Positions 18,200 through 26,878 of a stretch of DNA of 64,000 nucleotides are shown one piece after another. The notes under the pieces are model-generated. The model had not been told where the DNA came from. It saw only the letters and a program-made list of their open reading frames with translations, and made no database searches. Within the stretch, counting starts at the first letter, position 1; each line of letters begins with the position of its first letter. Made by a program: the position numbers and the translations under genes. The DNA is from JBFJKD01 sp041601945 (GTDB taxonomy: Bacteria; Pseudomonadota; Gammaproteobacteria; Pseudomonadales; Porticoccaceae), in contig JBFIHG010000001.1 in the NCBI GenBank assembly GCA_041601945.1, positions 86,008 to 150,007 on the forward strand. Direction: 5' to 3'.

Positions 18200-18965
18200 T
18201 AAAAATTCGATTTGGGGAACTGTCAGAGTTGCCCTGATTTTGTGTGTGGTTTGCTCTGTGTTTGTTTCGGCTGCAGCGGTTTTGCTGCGTCCCGAACAAC
18301 AGGCCAACAAACTGAATGACCGCAAAAAAAATATTTTGGCGGCCGCTGGATTGTTACAACCCAATGTGGATATAAATACGCAGTTTGCCAAAATTGATAC
18401 GCGCCTGGTGGAGTTGGATACCGGTAAATTTAGTCAGGCACTCGATGTGGCGACCTATGATCAGCGCAAGGCGAGCAAAGATCCAAAACTGTCTGTCGCG
18501 CTATCGGATGAAGAGGATGAGGCGAGTATAAATCGTCGCGAAGATTACGCGCTGGTGTATATCGTTAACGATGGTGAGGCTATAGATAAAGTCATTCTAC
18601 CCATCAAGGGTTACGGGCTGTGGTCGACGCTGTATGGTTTTGTAGCACTCGATAAGGATTTTAATACAGTGGTTGGCGTGGGTTTTTACGAACACGCTGA
18701 AACGCCGGGATTGGGTGGCGAAGTCGATAATCCGTTGTGGAAGGCCAAGTGGGTCGGCAAGAAAGTGTATTCTGAAGAAGGCGATACGGCGCTATCGGTG
18801 ATCAAGGGTGAAGTGGATACTTCCCGTCCGCAGGCCGTGTATCAAATTGACGGACTGTCCGGCGCGACGCTGACCAGCCGTGGTGTACATAATTTAATTC
18901 AGTTCTGGATGGGCGATAAAGGCTTCGCTCTGTTTCTGGCTAATCTGCGTGCAGGGGAGGCGTAA
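18192..18965 (+). CDS. nqrC: Na+-NQR subunit C
   Basis: Single-span membrane subunit with a periplasmic domain that carries the second covalent FMN. One N-terminal helix (about 13-33) is followed by the FMN-binding domain; the acceptor Thr226 is in SGATLTS. GFYEHAETPGLGGEV is a conserved family segment. GTG start at 18192 overlapping nqrB, so translation is coupled. 257 aa, typical. Confidence 0.97.
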   Translation: MANKNSIWGTVRVALILCVVCSVFVSAAAVLLRPEQQANKLNDRKKNILAAAGLLQPNVDINTQFAKIDTRLVELDTGKFSQALDVATYDQRKASKDPKLSVALSDEEDEASINRREDYALVYIVNDGEAIDKVILPIKGYGLWSTLYGFVALDKDFNTVVGVGFYEHAETPGLGGEVDNPLWKAKWVGKKVYSEEGDTALSVIKGEVDTSRPQAVYQIDGLSGATLTSRGVHNLIQFWMGDKGFALFLANLRAGEA

Positions 18966-18967
18966 CC

Positions 18968-19633
18968 ATGACGGACAAAACTAAAGACATCCTGCTTAAA
19001 CCGATTCTGGATAATAATCCGATTGCGTTGCAGATATTAGGTATCTGTTCGGCCCTCGCGGTGACCTCGCAAATGTCGGTTGCATTTGTGATGTGTGTGG
19101 CCCTGACGGTGGTTACTGCGTTTTCAAATTTTTTTATATCCATTATCCGACATCATATTCCCGGTAGTATTCGCATTATCGTACAAATGACCATTATTGC
19201 ATCGCTGGTGATTGTGGTTGATCAGATTCTAAAGGCGGTTGCATACGACATCAGCAAGCAGTTATCGGTGTTTGTGGGTCTGATTATCACCAACTGTATT
19301 GTGATGGGGCGCGCCGAAGCCTATGCAATGAAAAATCCCCCGGTTGCCAGTTTTCTGGACGGGATCGGCAACGGACTTGGTTACAGCGCGATTTTAATGA
19401 GTCTGGCGGTAGTGAGGGAGCTATTTGGCTCTGGGAAAATGTTTGGTCACGAAATTTTTTCGGTAGTGAGCGCCGGGGGCTGGTACGTGCCCAATGGGCT
19501 GCTGCTACTGCCACCGTCAGCCTTTTTCCTGATCGGGGGGTTTATCTGGGCCCTGCGCAGCTTCAAACGGGAACAGGTAGAAGCGTCAGAATATAAAATG
19601 GCGCCGAATACAAAAATGGGAGAGGCTGCCTGA
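18968..19633 (+). CDS. nqrD: Na+-NQR subunit D
   Basis: Six-helix membrane subunit, the inverted-topology partner of NqrE; together they hold the intramembrane iron centre bound by conserved cysteines (one visible in TNCIVMGRAEA). Starts 2 bp after nqrC and overlaps nqrE by one base (TGATG). 221 aa, usual length. RnfE is the paralogue, but the operon context fixes the assignment. Confidence 0.96.
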   Translation: MTDKTKDILLKPILDNNPIALQILGICSALAVTSQMSVAFVMCVALTVVTAFSNFFISIIRHHIPGSIRIIVQMTIIASLVIVVDQILKAVAYDISKQLSVFVGLIITNCIVMGRAEAYAMKNPPVASFLDGIGNGLGYSAILMSLAVVRELFGSGKMFGHEIFSVVSAGGWYVPNGLLLLPPSAFFLIGGFIWALRSFKREQVEASEYKMAPNTKMGEAA

Positions 19634-20250
19634 TGGAACATTATGTGGGCTTGCTGGTACGTGCGGTTTTTATCGAGAATATGGCACTTGCGTTTTTTCT
19701 GGGTATGTGCACATTTATAGCGATATCCAAAAAAATTGAGGCCGCCATTGGGTTGGGCATTGCGGTAATCGTTGTGTTATCGATCACCGTTCCGGTAAAT
19801 AATTTGATTTACCGATATTTACTGGTGGAAGGGGCGCTGAGCTGGACCGGAATTGAAAGTCTTAAGCTGGTTGACCTTAGTTTCCTCGGTTTGCTGAGTT
19901 ACATTGGCGTGATTGCTGCCATCGTGCAAATAATGGAAATGTTCCTCGATCGCTACGTGCCGGCCCTGTACAACGCCCTGGGCGTATTTTTGCCCCTGAT
20001 TACGGTTAACTGTGCAATTTTGGGTGCGGCGTTGTTTATGGTCGAGCGGGATTATAATTTTGGAGAAAGCGCTGTTTATGGTTTTGGCGCAGGTCTCGGC
20101 TGGGCGTTGGCCATCGTCGCGTTAGCCGGTATTCGAGAAAAACTGAAGTACAGCGATATGCCGGAAGGCCTGCGCGGCCTCGGCGGCGTATTTATGATCG
20201 TGGGACTGATGTCCCTTGGCTTTATGTCGTTCGGTGGTATCGACCTGTAA
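19633..20250 (+). CDS. nqrE: Na+-NQR subunit E
   Basis: Six-helix membrane subunit (205 aa), paralogous to RnfA. The cysteine-containing VNCAILGAALF motif contributes to the NqrD/NqrE iron site; the N-terminus HYVGLLVRAVFIENMALAFF is typical. It overlaps nqrD by one base and is followed by nqrF after 22 bp. Confidence 0.96.
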   Translation: MEHYVGLLVRAVFIENMALAFFLGMCTFIAISKKIEAAIGLGIAVIVVLSITVPVNNLIYRYLLVEGALSWTGIESLKLVDLSFLGLLSYIGVIAAIVQIMEMFLDRYVPALYNALGVFLPLITVNCAILGAALFMVERDYNFGESAVYGFGAGLGWALAIVALAGIREKLKYSDMPEGLRGLGGVFMIVGLMSLGFMSFGGIDL

Positions 20251-20272
20251 GGGCGGGACGTAGAGAAACATT

Positions 20273-21505
20273 ATGAGTATGGAAAATATTACGATTTTAC
20301 TCGGCGTCGGCATGTTTACCGCGGTCGTGCTGGCCCTGGTGTTTTTTATTCTCGGCGCCCGTTCAAAACTGGTGAGCGCCGGGCAGGTGAACATCGAAAT
20401 TAATGGCGAAAAAACTATCGATGTCACTGCCGGTGACAAACTGTTGCAGACTCTTGCGGCCAACGATATTTTTCTCGCCTCGGCCTGTGGCGGCGGTGGT
20501 AGCTGCGCCCAATGTAAATGTATTATTTCTGAGGGTGGCGGCTCTATCTTGCCTACGGAAGAGACACATTTTAACCGTCGCGAAATTCGCGAGGGCTGGC
20601 GGTTGTCCTGTCAGGTGCCGGTTAAGCAGGATATGAAAATCGTTGTCCCGGAGGAAGTTTTTGGGGTCAAGCAGTGGGAGTGTACGGTGGAGTCCAACCC
20701 CAATGTGGCAACTTTCATTAAGGAGCTTACCCTGCGCTTGCCAGAAGGCGAGAATGTGGATTTTCGCGCGGGCGGATATGTACAGCTCGAAGCGCCACCC
20801 CACCACGTCAAGTTTAGGGATTTTGATATTGAAGAAGAGTATCGCGGTGACTGGGCGCATTTTAAATTTTTTGACCTGGAATCAAAAACTGACGAAGCGG
20901 TAATTCGTGCCTATTCCATGGCCAATTACCCGGAAGAACGGGGCATCGTTAAATTCAATATTCGTATCGCCACCCCGCCACCCCGCACCCAGGGACTACC
21001 CCCGGGAAAAATGTCGTCCTATGTTTTTAGCTTGAAGCCCGGCGACAAAATGACGGTGTACGGACCATTTGGCGAATTTTTTGCCCAGGATACGGACAAG
21101 GAAATGGTATTTGTCGGTGGTGGCGCTGGCATGGCGCCCATGCGTTCACATTTATTTGATCAGCTACGACGTTTAAAAACCGACCGTAAAATTACCTTTT
21201 GGTATGGCGCCCGCAGTTTGCGCGAAATGTTCTACGTGGAAGATTTCGATTCCCTGGCGGCTGAGAACACAAATTTTGAGTGGCACGTGGCGCTTTCGGA
21301 ACCGCAACCGGAAGATCACTGGAGCGGCTACACTGGATTTATTCACAATGTACTTTATGAAAATTACCTGAAGGATCACCCTGCACCGGAAGACTGTGAA
21401 TACTATATGTGTGGTCCACCCATGATGAATGCGGCGGTAATTAAGTTACTTAAAGACCTGGGGGTTGAAGACGACCAGGTGTTCCTGGACGATTTTGGTG
21501 GCTGA
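20273..21505 (+). CDS. nqrF: Na+-NQR subunit F (NADH-oxidising)
   Basis: Entry point for NADH electrons. After one N-terminal helix comes a plant-type 2Fe-2S ferredoxin domain with Cys72, Cys78, Cys81 and Cys113, then an FAD domain (RAYSMANYP) and an NADH domain (FVGGGAGMAPMRSH) ending in the usual DDFGG. 410 aa, full length. An intrinsic terminator lies 26 bp after its stop codon, but within the apbE coding region. Confidence 0.97.
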   Translation: MSMENITILLGVGMFTAVVLALVFFILGARSKLVSAGQVNIEINGEKTIDVTAGDKLLQTLAANDIFLASACGGGGSCAQCKCIISEGGGSILPTEETHFNRREIREGWRLSCQVPVKQDMKIVVPEEVFGVKQWECTVESNPNVATFIKELTLRLPEGENVDFRAGGYVQLEAPPHHVKFRDFDIEEEYRGDWAHFKFFDLESKTDEAVIRAYSMANYPEERGIVKFNIRIATPPPRTQGLPPGKMSSYVFSLKPGDKMTVYGPFGEFFAQDTDKEMVFVGGGAGMAPMRSHLFDQLRRLKTDRKITFWYGARSLREMFYVEDFDSLAAENTNFEWHVALSEPQPEDHWSGYTGFIHNVLYENYLKDHPAPEDCEYYMCGPPMMNAAVIKLLKDLGVEDDQVFLDDFGG

Positions 21506-21512
21506 CCTGATA

Positions 21513-22574
21513 ATGCCATTGGTATCGAGAACGAGGCCCAGGGTGGCCTCGTTTTTATTTGTGGGGGCGATAGTTGTCACACTCCTGGCAATGGTTGGGT
21601 GTGAACCAGCCGCCCGGGAAGTCATCTTTGCCGGCCATACTATGGGCACTACCTATCACGTTAAGGTGGTGGTGGAGGGTGGGGGGCTGCCGACAGACAT
21701 CGAAACCCAGGTGCAGAGTGTCCTGGACGCCGTCGATCTGTCGATGAGCACCTACAAACCCGATTCTGAACTCAATCGCCTGAATCGGCACCCCGTCGGT
21801 GAGGCATTTGCGGTTAGTGCAGATCTTTGGGCAGTGCTCGATATTTCAGCGACGGTGTATACCCTCACCAACGGCGCATTTGATCCAACCGTCGCGCCGT
21901 TGGTAGATCTCTGGGGCTTTGGTCCGGTCGATACCGGGGATCGTGTTCCGTCCGAGGCGGAAATTGAAGAGTTAGTTGCACAAATCGGATTTAATAAACT
22001 GTTGCGCGACGCAACCCGCCGCACGGTGATCAAATCCGATAACCTGCACCTGGATCTGTCTGCTGTAGCCAAGGGCTACGCTGCGGACAAGGTGGCGCAT
22101 TTATTGCGCGAACACGGCATTGATCGCTATATGATTGAAATTGGCGGGGAACTTGCCCTGAGTGGTTTGAATATCGCCGATGAGCCCTGGCGAATCGCCA
22201 TTGAGATGCCAGCGCTGTTGCAGGGCAATGTACAAAAAATTATTGCCGTTACCGGCCGTGGTATGGCCACTTCTGGTGATTATCGCAATTATTTCGAGAA
22301 AGATGGCCGGCGCTATAGTCATACTATCGACCCGCGCACGGGCAAACCGATTATCCACCGACTTGCTTCTGTTACCGTGATCGCGGAGACTTCAGCCATG
22401 GCTGACGCACTGGCGACCGGGTTTGACGTACTTGGCGCGGAGCGCGCGCTAGTTATCGCAGGTGAACTGGGCGTTCCGGTATTCCTTCTGGTCAGGCGCG
22501 AAGGTGTATTTAAAGAACTCTACAATCAGGCATTTGCCACCTACTTGAACGCGGGCAGCGGGCTGGAGAATTAA
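21513..22574 (+). CDS. apbE: FAD:protein FMN transferase (lipoprotein)
   Basis: Attaches FMN through a phosphodiester to Thr residues of NqrB and NqrC in the periplasm, using FAD and Mg. Seen: lipobox LLAMVGC, GHTMGTTYHV, AKGYAADKV, EIGGEL and HTIDPRTGKP. I take the ATG at 21513 (353 aa) because the stretch SRTRPRV then gives the signal peptide its positive charges; the frame back to 21465 overlaps nqrF. The codons for residues 7-15 contain a perfect terminator hairpin. The gene joins nqrM two bases after its stop. Confidence 0.92.
   Translation: MPLVSRTRPRVASFLFVGAIVVTLLAMVGCEPAAREVIFAGHTMGTTYHVKVVVEGGGLPTDIETQVQSVLDAVDLSMSTYKPDSELNRLNRHPVGEAFAVSADLWAVLDISATVYTLTNGAFDPTVAPLVDLWGFGPVDTGDRVPSEAEIEELVAQIGFNKLLRDATRRTVIKSDNLHLDLSAVAKGYAADKVAHLLREHGIDRYMIEIGGELALSGLNIADEPWRIAIEMPALLQGNVQKIIAVTGRGMATSGDYRNYFEKDGRRYSHTIDPRTGKPIIHRLASVTVIAETSAMADALATGFDVLGAERALVIAGELGVPVFLLVRREGVFKELYNQAFATYLNAGSGLEN
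21531..21558 (+). terminator. Perfect intrinsic terminator inside apbE
   Basis: ACGAGGCC (21531-21538) and GGCCTCGT (21544-21551) form an 8-bp perfect stem with a 6-base CAGGGT loop, followed by TTTATTT. It is a textbook Rho-independent terminator placed after nqrF, but lying within the first 15 codons of apbE as I call it. Confidence 0.7.
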
Positions 22575-22576
22575 TC

Positions 22577-22831
22577 GTGCTGGAATTAGGATTAGCGTTT
22601 ATTGTTATCCTCACACTGGTCGGAGCGATGTCCGTGGGCGTTATATTTGGGCGTCAACCTATCAAGGGTACTTGCGGCGGTATGGCAGCGCTGAATATGG
22701 GCTCGGGCTGCGACATCTGTGGCGGTGATCTCAGTAAATGCGACGAAGAATCCCCTGTGGATAACAAAGCGAAAGCGCCCGACGGCCGTCAACTGGGTTA
22801 CGAAGCTAGCGGGCGCGCCACAAACCGTTAG
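22577..22831 (+). CDS. nqrM: Na+-NQR maturation protein NqrM
   Basis: Small membrane protein (84 aa) needed for assembly of the iron centre between NqrD and NqrE. One N-terminal helix (residues 3-24) precedes a cysteine motif: GTCGG (Cys33), then GCDICGGDLSKC. Family length and cysteine spacing fit (DUF539). GTG start two bases after apbE, so it is translated with it. Completes the functional nqr set. Confidence 0.93.
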   Translation: MLELGLAFIVILTLVGAMSVGVIFGRQPIKGTCGGMAALNMGSGCDICGGDLSKCDEESPVDNKAKAPDGRQLGYEASGRATNR

Positions 22832-22943
22832 CCATCCGCGGGTGTCGCCCAATAACAGTGTCTGCAATCAGGCATCACTTTCCAGCAATTGGACCCGGGG
22901 TTTGTAGCGGCCCTCGGAGCTGGTGGTATTCAGGGAGTAATCT

Positions 22944-24371
22944 GTGGCAACCCTTAACTACGATTTAATTGTTATTGGCAGCGGGCCTGCGGGTGAAGGC
23001 GCGGCCATGACCGCAGTAAAAAAGGGATGGTTGGTTGCCGTAGTTGATGAGCGGCGTCTGGTCGGCGGTAACTGCACTCATCTGGGCACGATTCCCTCCA
23101 AGGCACTGCGTAATAATGTGCGTCGAATTATTCAGTACAACAGTATGCCGATGTTCCGCGCTATCGGCGAACCCCGCTGGTTTTCGTTTCCACAGATCAT
23201 GGAGTCGGTGCAAACCGTCGTCGCGCGGCAGGTGGAGGAGCGCACGCGCTATTATTCGCGCAACCGTATCGCTCTGCACACCGGGTCTGCCAAATTTGTT
23301 GACACAAATACCCTGCGAGTAACCGCGGCGGACGGTACGTTTGAACAGTTGCATGGTACCCATATTTTGATAGCCACTGGATCGCGACCCTACCATCCCG
23401 AGGATGTGGATTTCAGCCACGCCAATATCTACGATAGCGACACCATTCTTGGTTTAAACGGCACGCCGCGCAATATCATTATCTACGGGGCCGGGGTCAT
23501 TGGTTGTGAGTTCGCCTCGATCTTTGCCGGTCTCGACTCGCGGGTTGATCTGATTAATACACGGGATCGATTGCTGGAATTTCTGGACGACGAAATATCA
23601 GACGCGCTGAGCTATCACCTGCGTGATACCAGTGTGTTGGTGCGGCACCGCGAAGAATACGCTCGGGTAACGCCACACGGTCGCGGTGTCACAATGGAGC
23701 TTAAGTCGGGCAAGAAAGTACACGCAGAAGCGTTGTTGTGGTGCAACGGACGCACCGGTAATACTGACAGTTTGGGGCTGGACACCATCGGACTCAGCGC
23801 GGATCACCGTGGGCTGTTGAGTGTGAACAAAAATTATCAAACTGAGATTGCGCATATTTACGCGGCTGGGGACGTTATCGGCTGGCCGTCTCTGGCCGGT
23901 GCTGCTTACGATCAGGGGCATTTCGCGGCCGCCCATATGTGCGATATTGGCGAGCGGCGAGTGGTGGAAGATGTCGCCAGCGGTATCTATACCATTCCAG
24001 AAATCAGTTTTGTGGGCAAAAACGAGCGGGAATTAACCCGCGAAGGAATTCCCTACGAAATAGGGCGCGCCTATTTTAAAAGTATCGCTCGCGCACAAAT
24101 TTCCGGGGACGATACCGGCATGTTGAAAATTCTGTTTCACCCCGACACATTGCAGATTCTGGGCATTCATTGTTTCGGGGCAGAGGCCGCGGAAATTGTG
24201 CACATCGGACAGGCGATCATGAATCAGGAAGGAGCGGCGAATTCCATTGAATATTTTAGTCGCACCACATTTAACTACCCGACCATGGCGGAGGCCTATC
24301 GGGTGGCTGCTATCGCCGGGCTTAACCGGGTCAGTCGGGCGACGCGCAGCGCGGGGCTTGCGGGAGCTTAA
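22944..24371 (+). CDS. sthA: Soluble pyridine nucleotide transhydrogenase
   Basis: FAD flavoprotein that moves hydride between NADPH and NAD+. The N-terminal FAD motif GSGPAGEGAA is intact. The usual disulphide of this family is half lost (CTHLGTIPSK, a Cys then Thr), as expected for SthA rather than lipoamide dehydrogenase. NAD domain YGAGVIGCEFASIF and C-terminal dimer domain are complete. 475 aa. GTG start at 22944 behind GGGAG. It sits 112 bp after nqrM and balances the same nucleotide pools. Confidence 0.95.
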   Translation: MATLNYDLIVIGSGPAGEGAAMTAVKKGWLVAVVDERRLVGGNCTHLGTIPSKALRNNVRRIIQYNSMPMFRAIGEPRWFSFPQIMESVQTVVARQVEERTRYYSRNRIALHTGSAKFVDTNTLRVTAADGTFEQLHGTHILIATGSRPYHPEDVDFSHANIYDSDTILGLNGTPRNIIIYGAGVIGCEFASIFAGLDSRVDLINTRDRLLEFLDDEISDALSYHLRDTSVLVRHREEYARVTPHGRGVTMELKSGKKVHAEALLWCNGRTGNTDSLGLDTIGLSADHRGLLSVNKNYQTEIAHIYAAGDVIGWPSLAGAAYDQGHFAAAHMCDIGERRVVEDVASGIYTIPEISFVGKNERELTREGIPYEIGRAYFKSIARAQISGDDTGMLKILFHPDTLQILGIHCFGAEAAEIVHIGQAIMNQEGAANSIEYFSRTTFNYPTMAEAYRVAAIAGLNRVSRATRSAGLAGA

Positions 24372-24381
24372 ACGGGGGCCG

Positions 24382-24681
24382 TTATTCGCTAACCGGCCGA
24401 TGCTTGAGAACCGTGTGCAGCACATGGCTGTATTCAAAGTACACCAGATAATCCGCGTATTCCCATGAACTAATCGGCGGTGTGCCCACCGGTCCGTATT
24501 TGTTCAGCGGAGCGCCGTATCTGGCTTCGACCTGCTGTGGGGACATGCCGCGAGATGGGCGTTCGACAGTCTGTAGCCCCGCAGCTTGTTGGCCTACCGG
24601 TAATTTGATTTCCTCGGCGACAACCACCAAAGACAAGGTTGCCAGCGCGGCACCAAGCAGGGTGAGCAGCATGCGTTTCAC
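24382..24681 (-). CDS. Small exported protein, SmpA/BamE-like pattern
   Basis: A 99-residue protein with a signal peptide (cleavage likely after VVVA). The mature part has GMSPQQVEARYGAP, then GPVGTPPISSWEY and YLVYFEYSHVLHTV, a pattern like the short SmpA/OmlA (BamE) fold found in several periplasmic proteins. I cannot name a function. A similar gene lies between sth and lolC in pseudomonads as I recall. It is convergent with sthA (10 bp) and divergent from lolC. Confidence 0.75.
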   Translation of the reverse strand: MKRMLLTLLGAALATLSLVVVAEEIKLPVGQQAAGLQTVERPSRGMSPQQVEARYGAPLNKYGPVGTPPISSWEYADYLVYFEYSHVLHTVLKHRPVSE

Positions 24682-24924
24682 AGTGTGTTCCCTCCAGATT
24701 TATTGTGGCGACCCGTCGATTATAGTCATCAATCCAGCCACAAGTACAACTGCGATGCCACTTTAGCGTCACAGAGTCGGATGGTTCACAAACCCCCATT
24801 TACGGGTGCGTGCGAACCAGAGCTCATCCCTCACAGTATGCATTGCCCGGAGTAAAAAATTAAAGTTGGCGCTGGCGCACCGGGAAAGCTTGTTCTGGTG
24901 ACAAGTTTTAGATTTAATCCACCG

Positions 24925-26166
24925 ATGTTTATCAATCTACCCTTTTTTATCGGACTGCGTTATATCTTCAGCAAACGTCGCGAGGGCTTTGTCTCCTTTG
25001 TGTCGCTGTTTTCATTTTGTGCTATGGCACTGGGTGTCATGGCGTTGATTGTCGTATTGTCGGTGATGAACGGCTTCGATCGGGAAATCAAGACGCGGAT
25101 TCTGAACATCATTCCCCATATCACTTTGCAGAACTCCAGGGGCATAGAGGACTGGGCTGGCTGGTCGAACAAGCTGGCACAGGTACCGGGCGTCAACGCG
25201 GTAACGCCGTTTGTGGATGGCCCGGCCATGCTCACGTTCGGCAATCGCTTTCAGGGCATCAGCTTGCAGGGAATTGATCCGGCGCTACCTCAGGAAGCCA
25301 TGCCGATTAACGAGCATTTGATCTTCGGTGATATGCAGCAACTGCAACCCGGCAGCTTTGGCGTGGTGCTCGGTAGTATGTTGGCCCAGGGCCTCGGTGT
25401 TATCACCGGTGATACCCTGTTACTCACTCTGCCGCAGGTAACCGTCACACCGGTGGGTATTTTTCCGCGCGTCAAGCGCGTTACGGTGGTCGGTATTTTT
25501 CAGGTGGGAGCACAAGTGGACGAGGGGATCGCTTTTATCCATATTGCCGACGCACGCAAACTGCTACGACTGGGGGATCGAGTCAAAGGACTACGGGTGA
25601 TTCTCGCCGACCCATTTTCCGACAGCGCTGCGGCTACCATTAGAGCGCAGTTGCCAGAACATATCGAAATGAGTACCTGGCAGGAATCTTTGGGTAGTCT
25701 GTTTCGGGCGATTCGCATGGAAAAAATGGTGGTGGGTTTGCTGTTGATGGTCATCGTTGGCGTGGCGGCCTTTAACATTGTTGCCAGTCTGGTGTTGATG
25801 GTAAACGACAAACGCAAGGATATCGCCGTATTGCGTACCATGGGCGCGGACGCGTCGACGATCACAGCGGTATTTCGTATACAGGGGGGCGTGGTGGGTA
25901 TTGTAGGAGTCGTAACTGGGGTGCTGATTGGCTGCGTGGTCGCCGTTAATGTTGGCGCTATAGTGGCCGGCTTGGAGAGTCTGTTCGGCTTTTATTTATT
26001 TGACCCGGGTCTGTATTTTATTCGTCGCCTGCCCTCGCAATTACTGTGGCAGGACGTTGCGTTAATCGCCACTGCGGGTGTCGTGCTGAGTCTGTTAGCG
26101 ACGCTCTATCCGGCGGCCCGTGCCGGCCAGGTACAGCCTGCCGAGGCACTACGCTATGACCACTGA
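24925..26166 (+). CDS. lolC: Lipoprotein-releasing ABC transporter permease
   Basis: Inner-membrane subunit that, with LolD and LolE, extracts outer-membrane lipoproteins and hands them to LolA. Four helices: one near residues 20-45 (with VLSVMNGFDREI just after it), a large periplasmic domain, and three near 270-400. I take the ATG at 24925 (413 aa; MFINLPFFIGLRY is the usual start); a GTG at 24898 would add nine residues. It overlaps lolD by 11 bp. LolC and LolE are close paralogues; the order assigns this one as LolC. Confidence 0.9.
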   Translation: MFINLPFFIGLRYIFSKRREGFVSFVSLFSFCAMALGVMALIVVLSVMNGFDREIKTRILNIIPHITLQNSRGIEDWAGWSNKLAQVPGVNAVTPFVDGPAMLTFGNRFQGISLQGIDPALPQEAMPINEHLIFGDMQQLQPGSFGVVLGSMLAQGLGVITGDTLLLTLPQVTVTPVGIFPRVKRVTVVGIFQVGAQVDEGIAFIHIADARKLLRLGDRVKGLRVILADPFSDSAAATIRAQLPEHIEMSTWQESLGSLFRAIRMEKMVVGLLLMVIVGVAAFNIVASLVLMVNDKRKDIAVLRTMGADASTITAVFRIQGGVVGIVGVVTGVLIGCVVAVNVGAIVAGLESLFGFYLFDPGLYFIRRLPSQLLWQDVALIATAGVVLSLLATLYPAARAGQVQPAEALRYDH

Positions 26167-26878
26167 TACTGATATTACTATGGCGCACCATACCGCGGTT
26201 TTGCATTGTCGCGACGTACACAAGTCCTATCGGCAAGGTAGTGAACAGGTCGCGGTACTGAGCGGCGTCAATCTCACTGTGGCCGCCGGCGAAAAATTAG
26301 CCATCGTCGGTGCGTCGGGTTCCGGAAAATCCACATTGCTGAATATGCTCGGTGGACTGGATGATCCGTCCGCCGGTGAGGTCTGGATCCAGGGCGCAGC
26401 GGTAGCGCCCATGTCGGAGTCGGATCGGGCGCGTTGGCGCAATCAACATTTGGGATTTGTGTATCAGTTCCATCATTTACTCCCGGAATTCTCCGCACTG
26501 GAAAATGTTGCCATGCCGTTGTTAATCGGCCGAGTGGCACCTGCGGTTGCCCGTGAACGCGCCCGTCTGTTATTGACGGAAGTTGGTCTGGCGGCACGCA
26601 CCAGTCACAAACCTGCGGCTTTGTCGGGTGGCGAGCGGCAACGGGTCGCCATCGCCCGGGCTCTGGCGACGGAACCCGGATGTGTGTTGATGGATGAACC
26701 CACCGGGAATCTCGATCCTGCTACAGCGCAAACCGTTCTGGAGTTATTACTCAAGCTGAACGAAGAATCTGGCATCAGTTTTGTCATTGTCACCCATGAC
26801 CGCCAAATTGCCGCGCGCATGGACCGGGTGGTCAGCCTGCACGATGGTCGCTTGCACGACGTGGATGGTGCGCCTTGA
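26156..26878 (+). CDS. lolD: Lipoprotein-releasing ABC transporter ATPase
   Basis: Cytoplasmic ATPase of the LolCDE complex. Walker A GASGSGKS at residues 52-59, Q-loop in VYQFHHLLPEFSALENV, signature LSGGERQR, Walker B VLMDEPTGNLD, and the His switch in VTHD. The ATG at 26156 overlaps the end of lolC, giving 240 aa; a frame opening at 26120 lies deeper inside lolC and is less likely. The stop codon overlaps the lolE start. Confidence 0.95.
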   Translation: MTTDTDITMAHHTAVLHCRDVHKSYRQGSEQVAVLSGVNLTVAAGEKLAIVGASGSGKSTLLNMLGGLDDPSAGEVWIQGAAVAPMSESDRARWRNQHLGFVYQFHHLLPEFSALENVAMPLLIGRVAPAVARERARLLLTEVGLAARTSHKPAALSGGERQRVAIARALATEPGCVLMDEPTGNLDPATAQTVLELLLKLNEESGISFVIVTHDRQIAARMDRVVSLHDGRLHDVDGAP

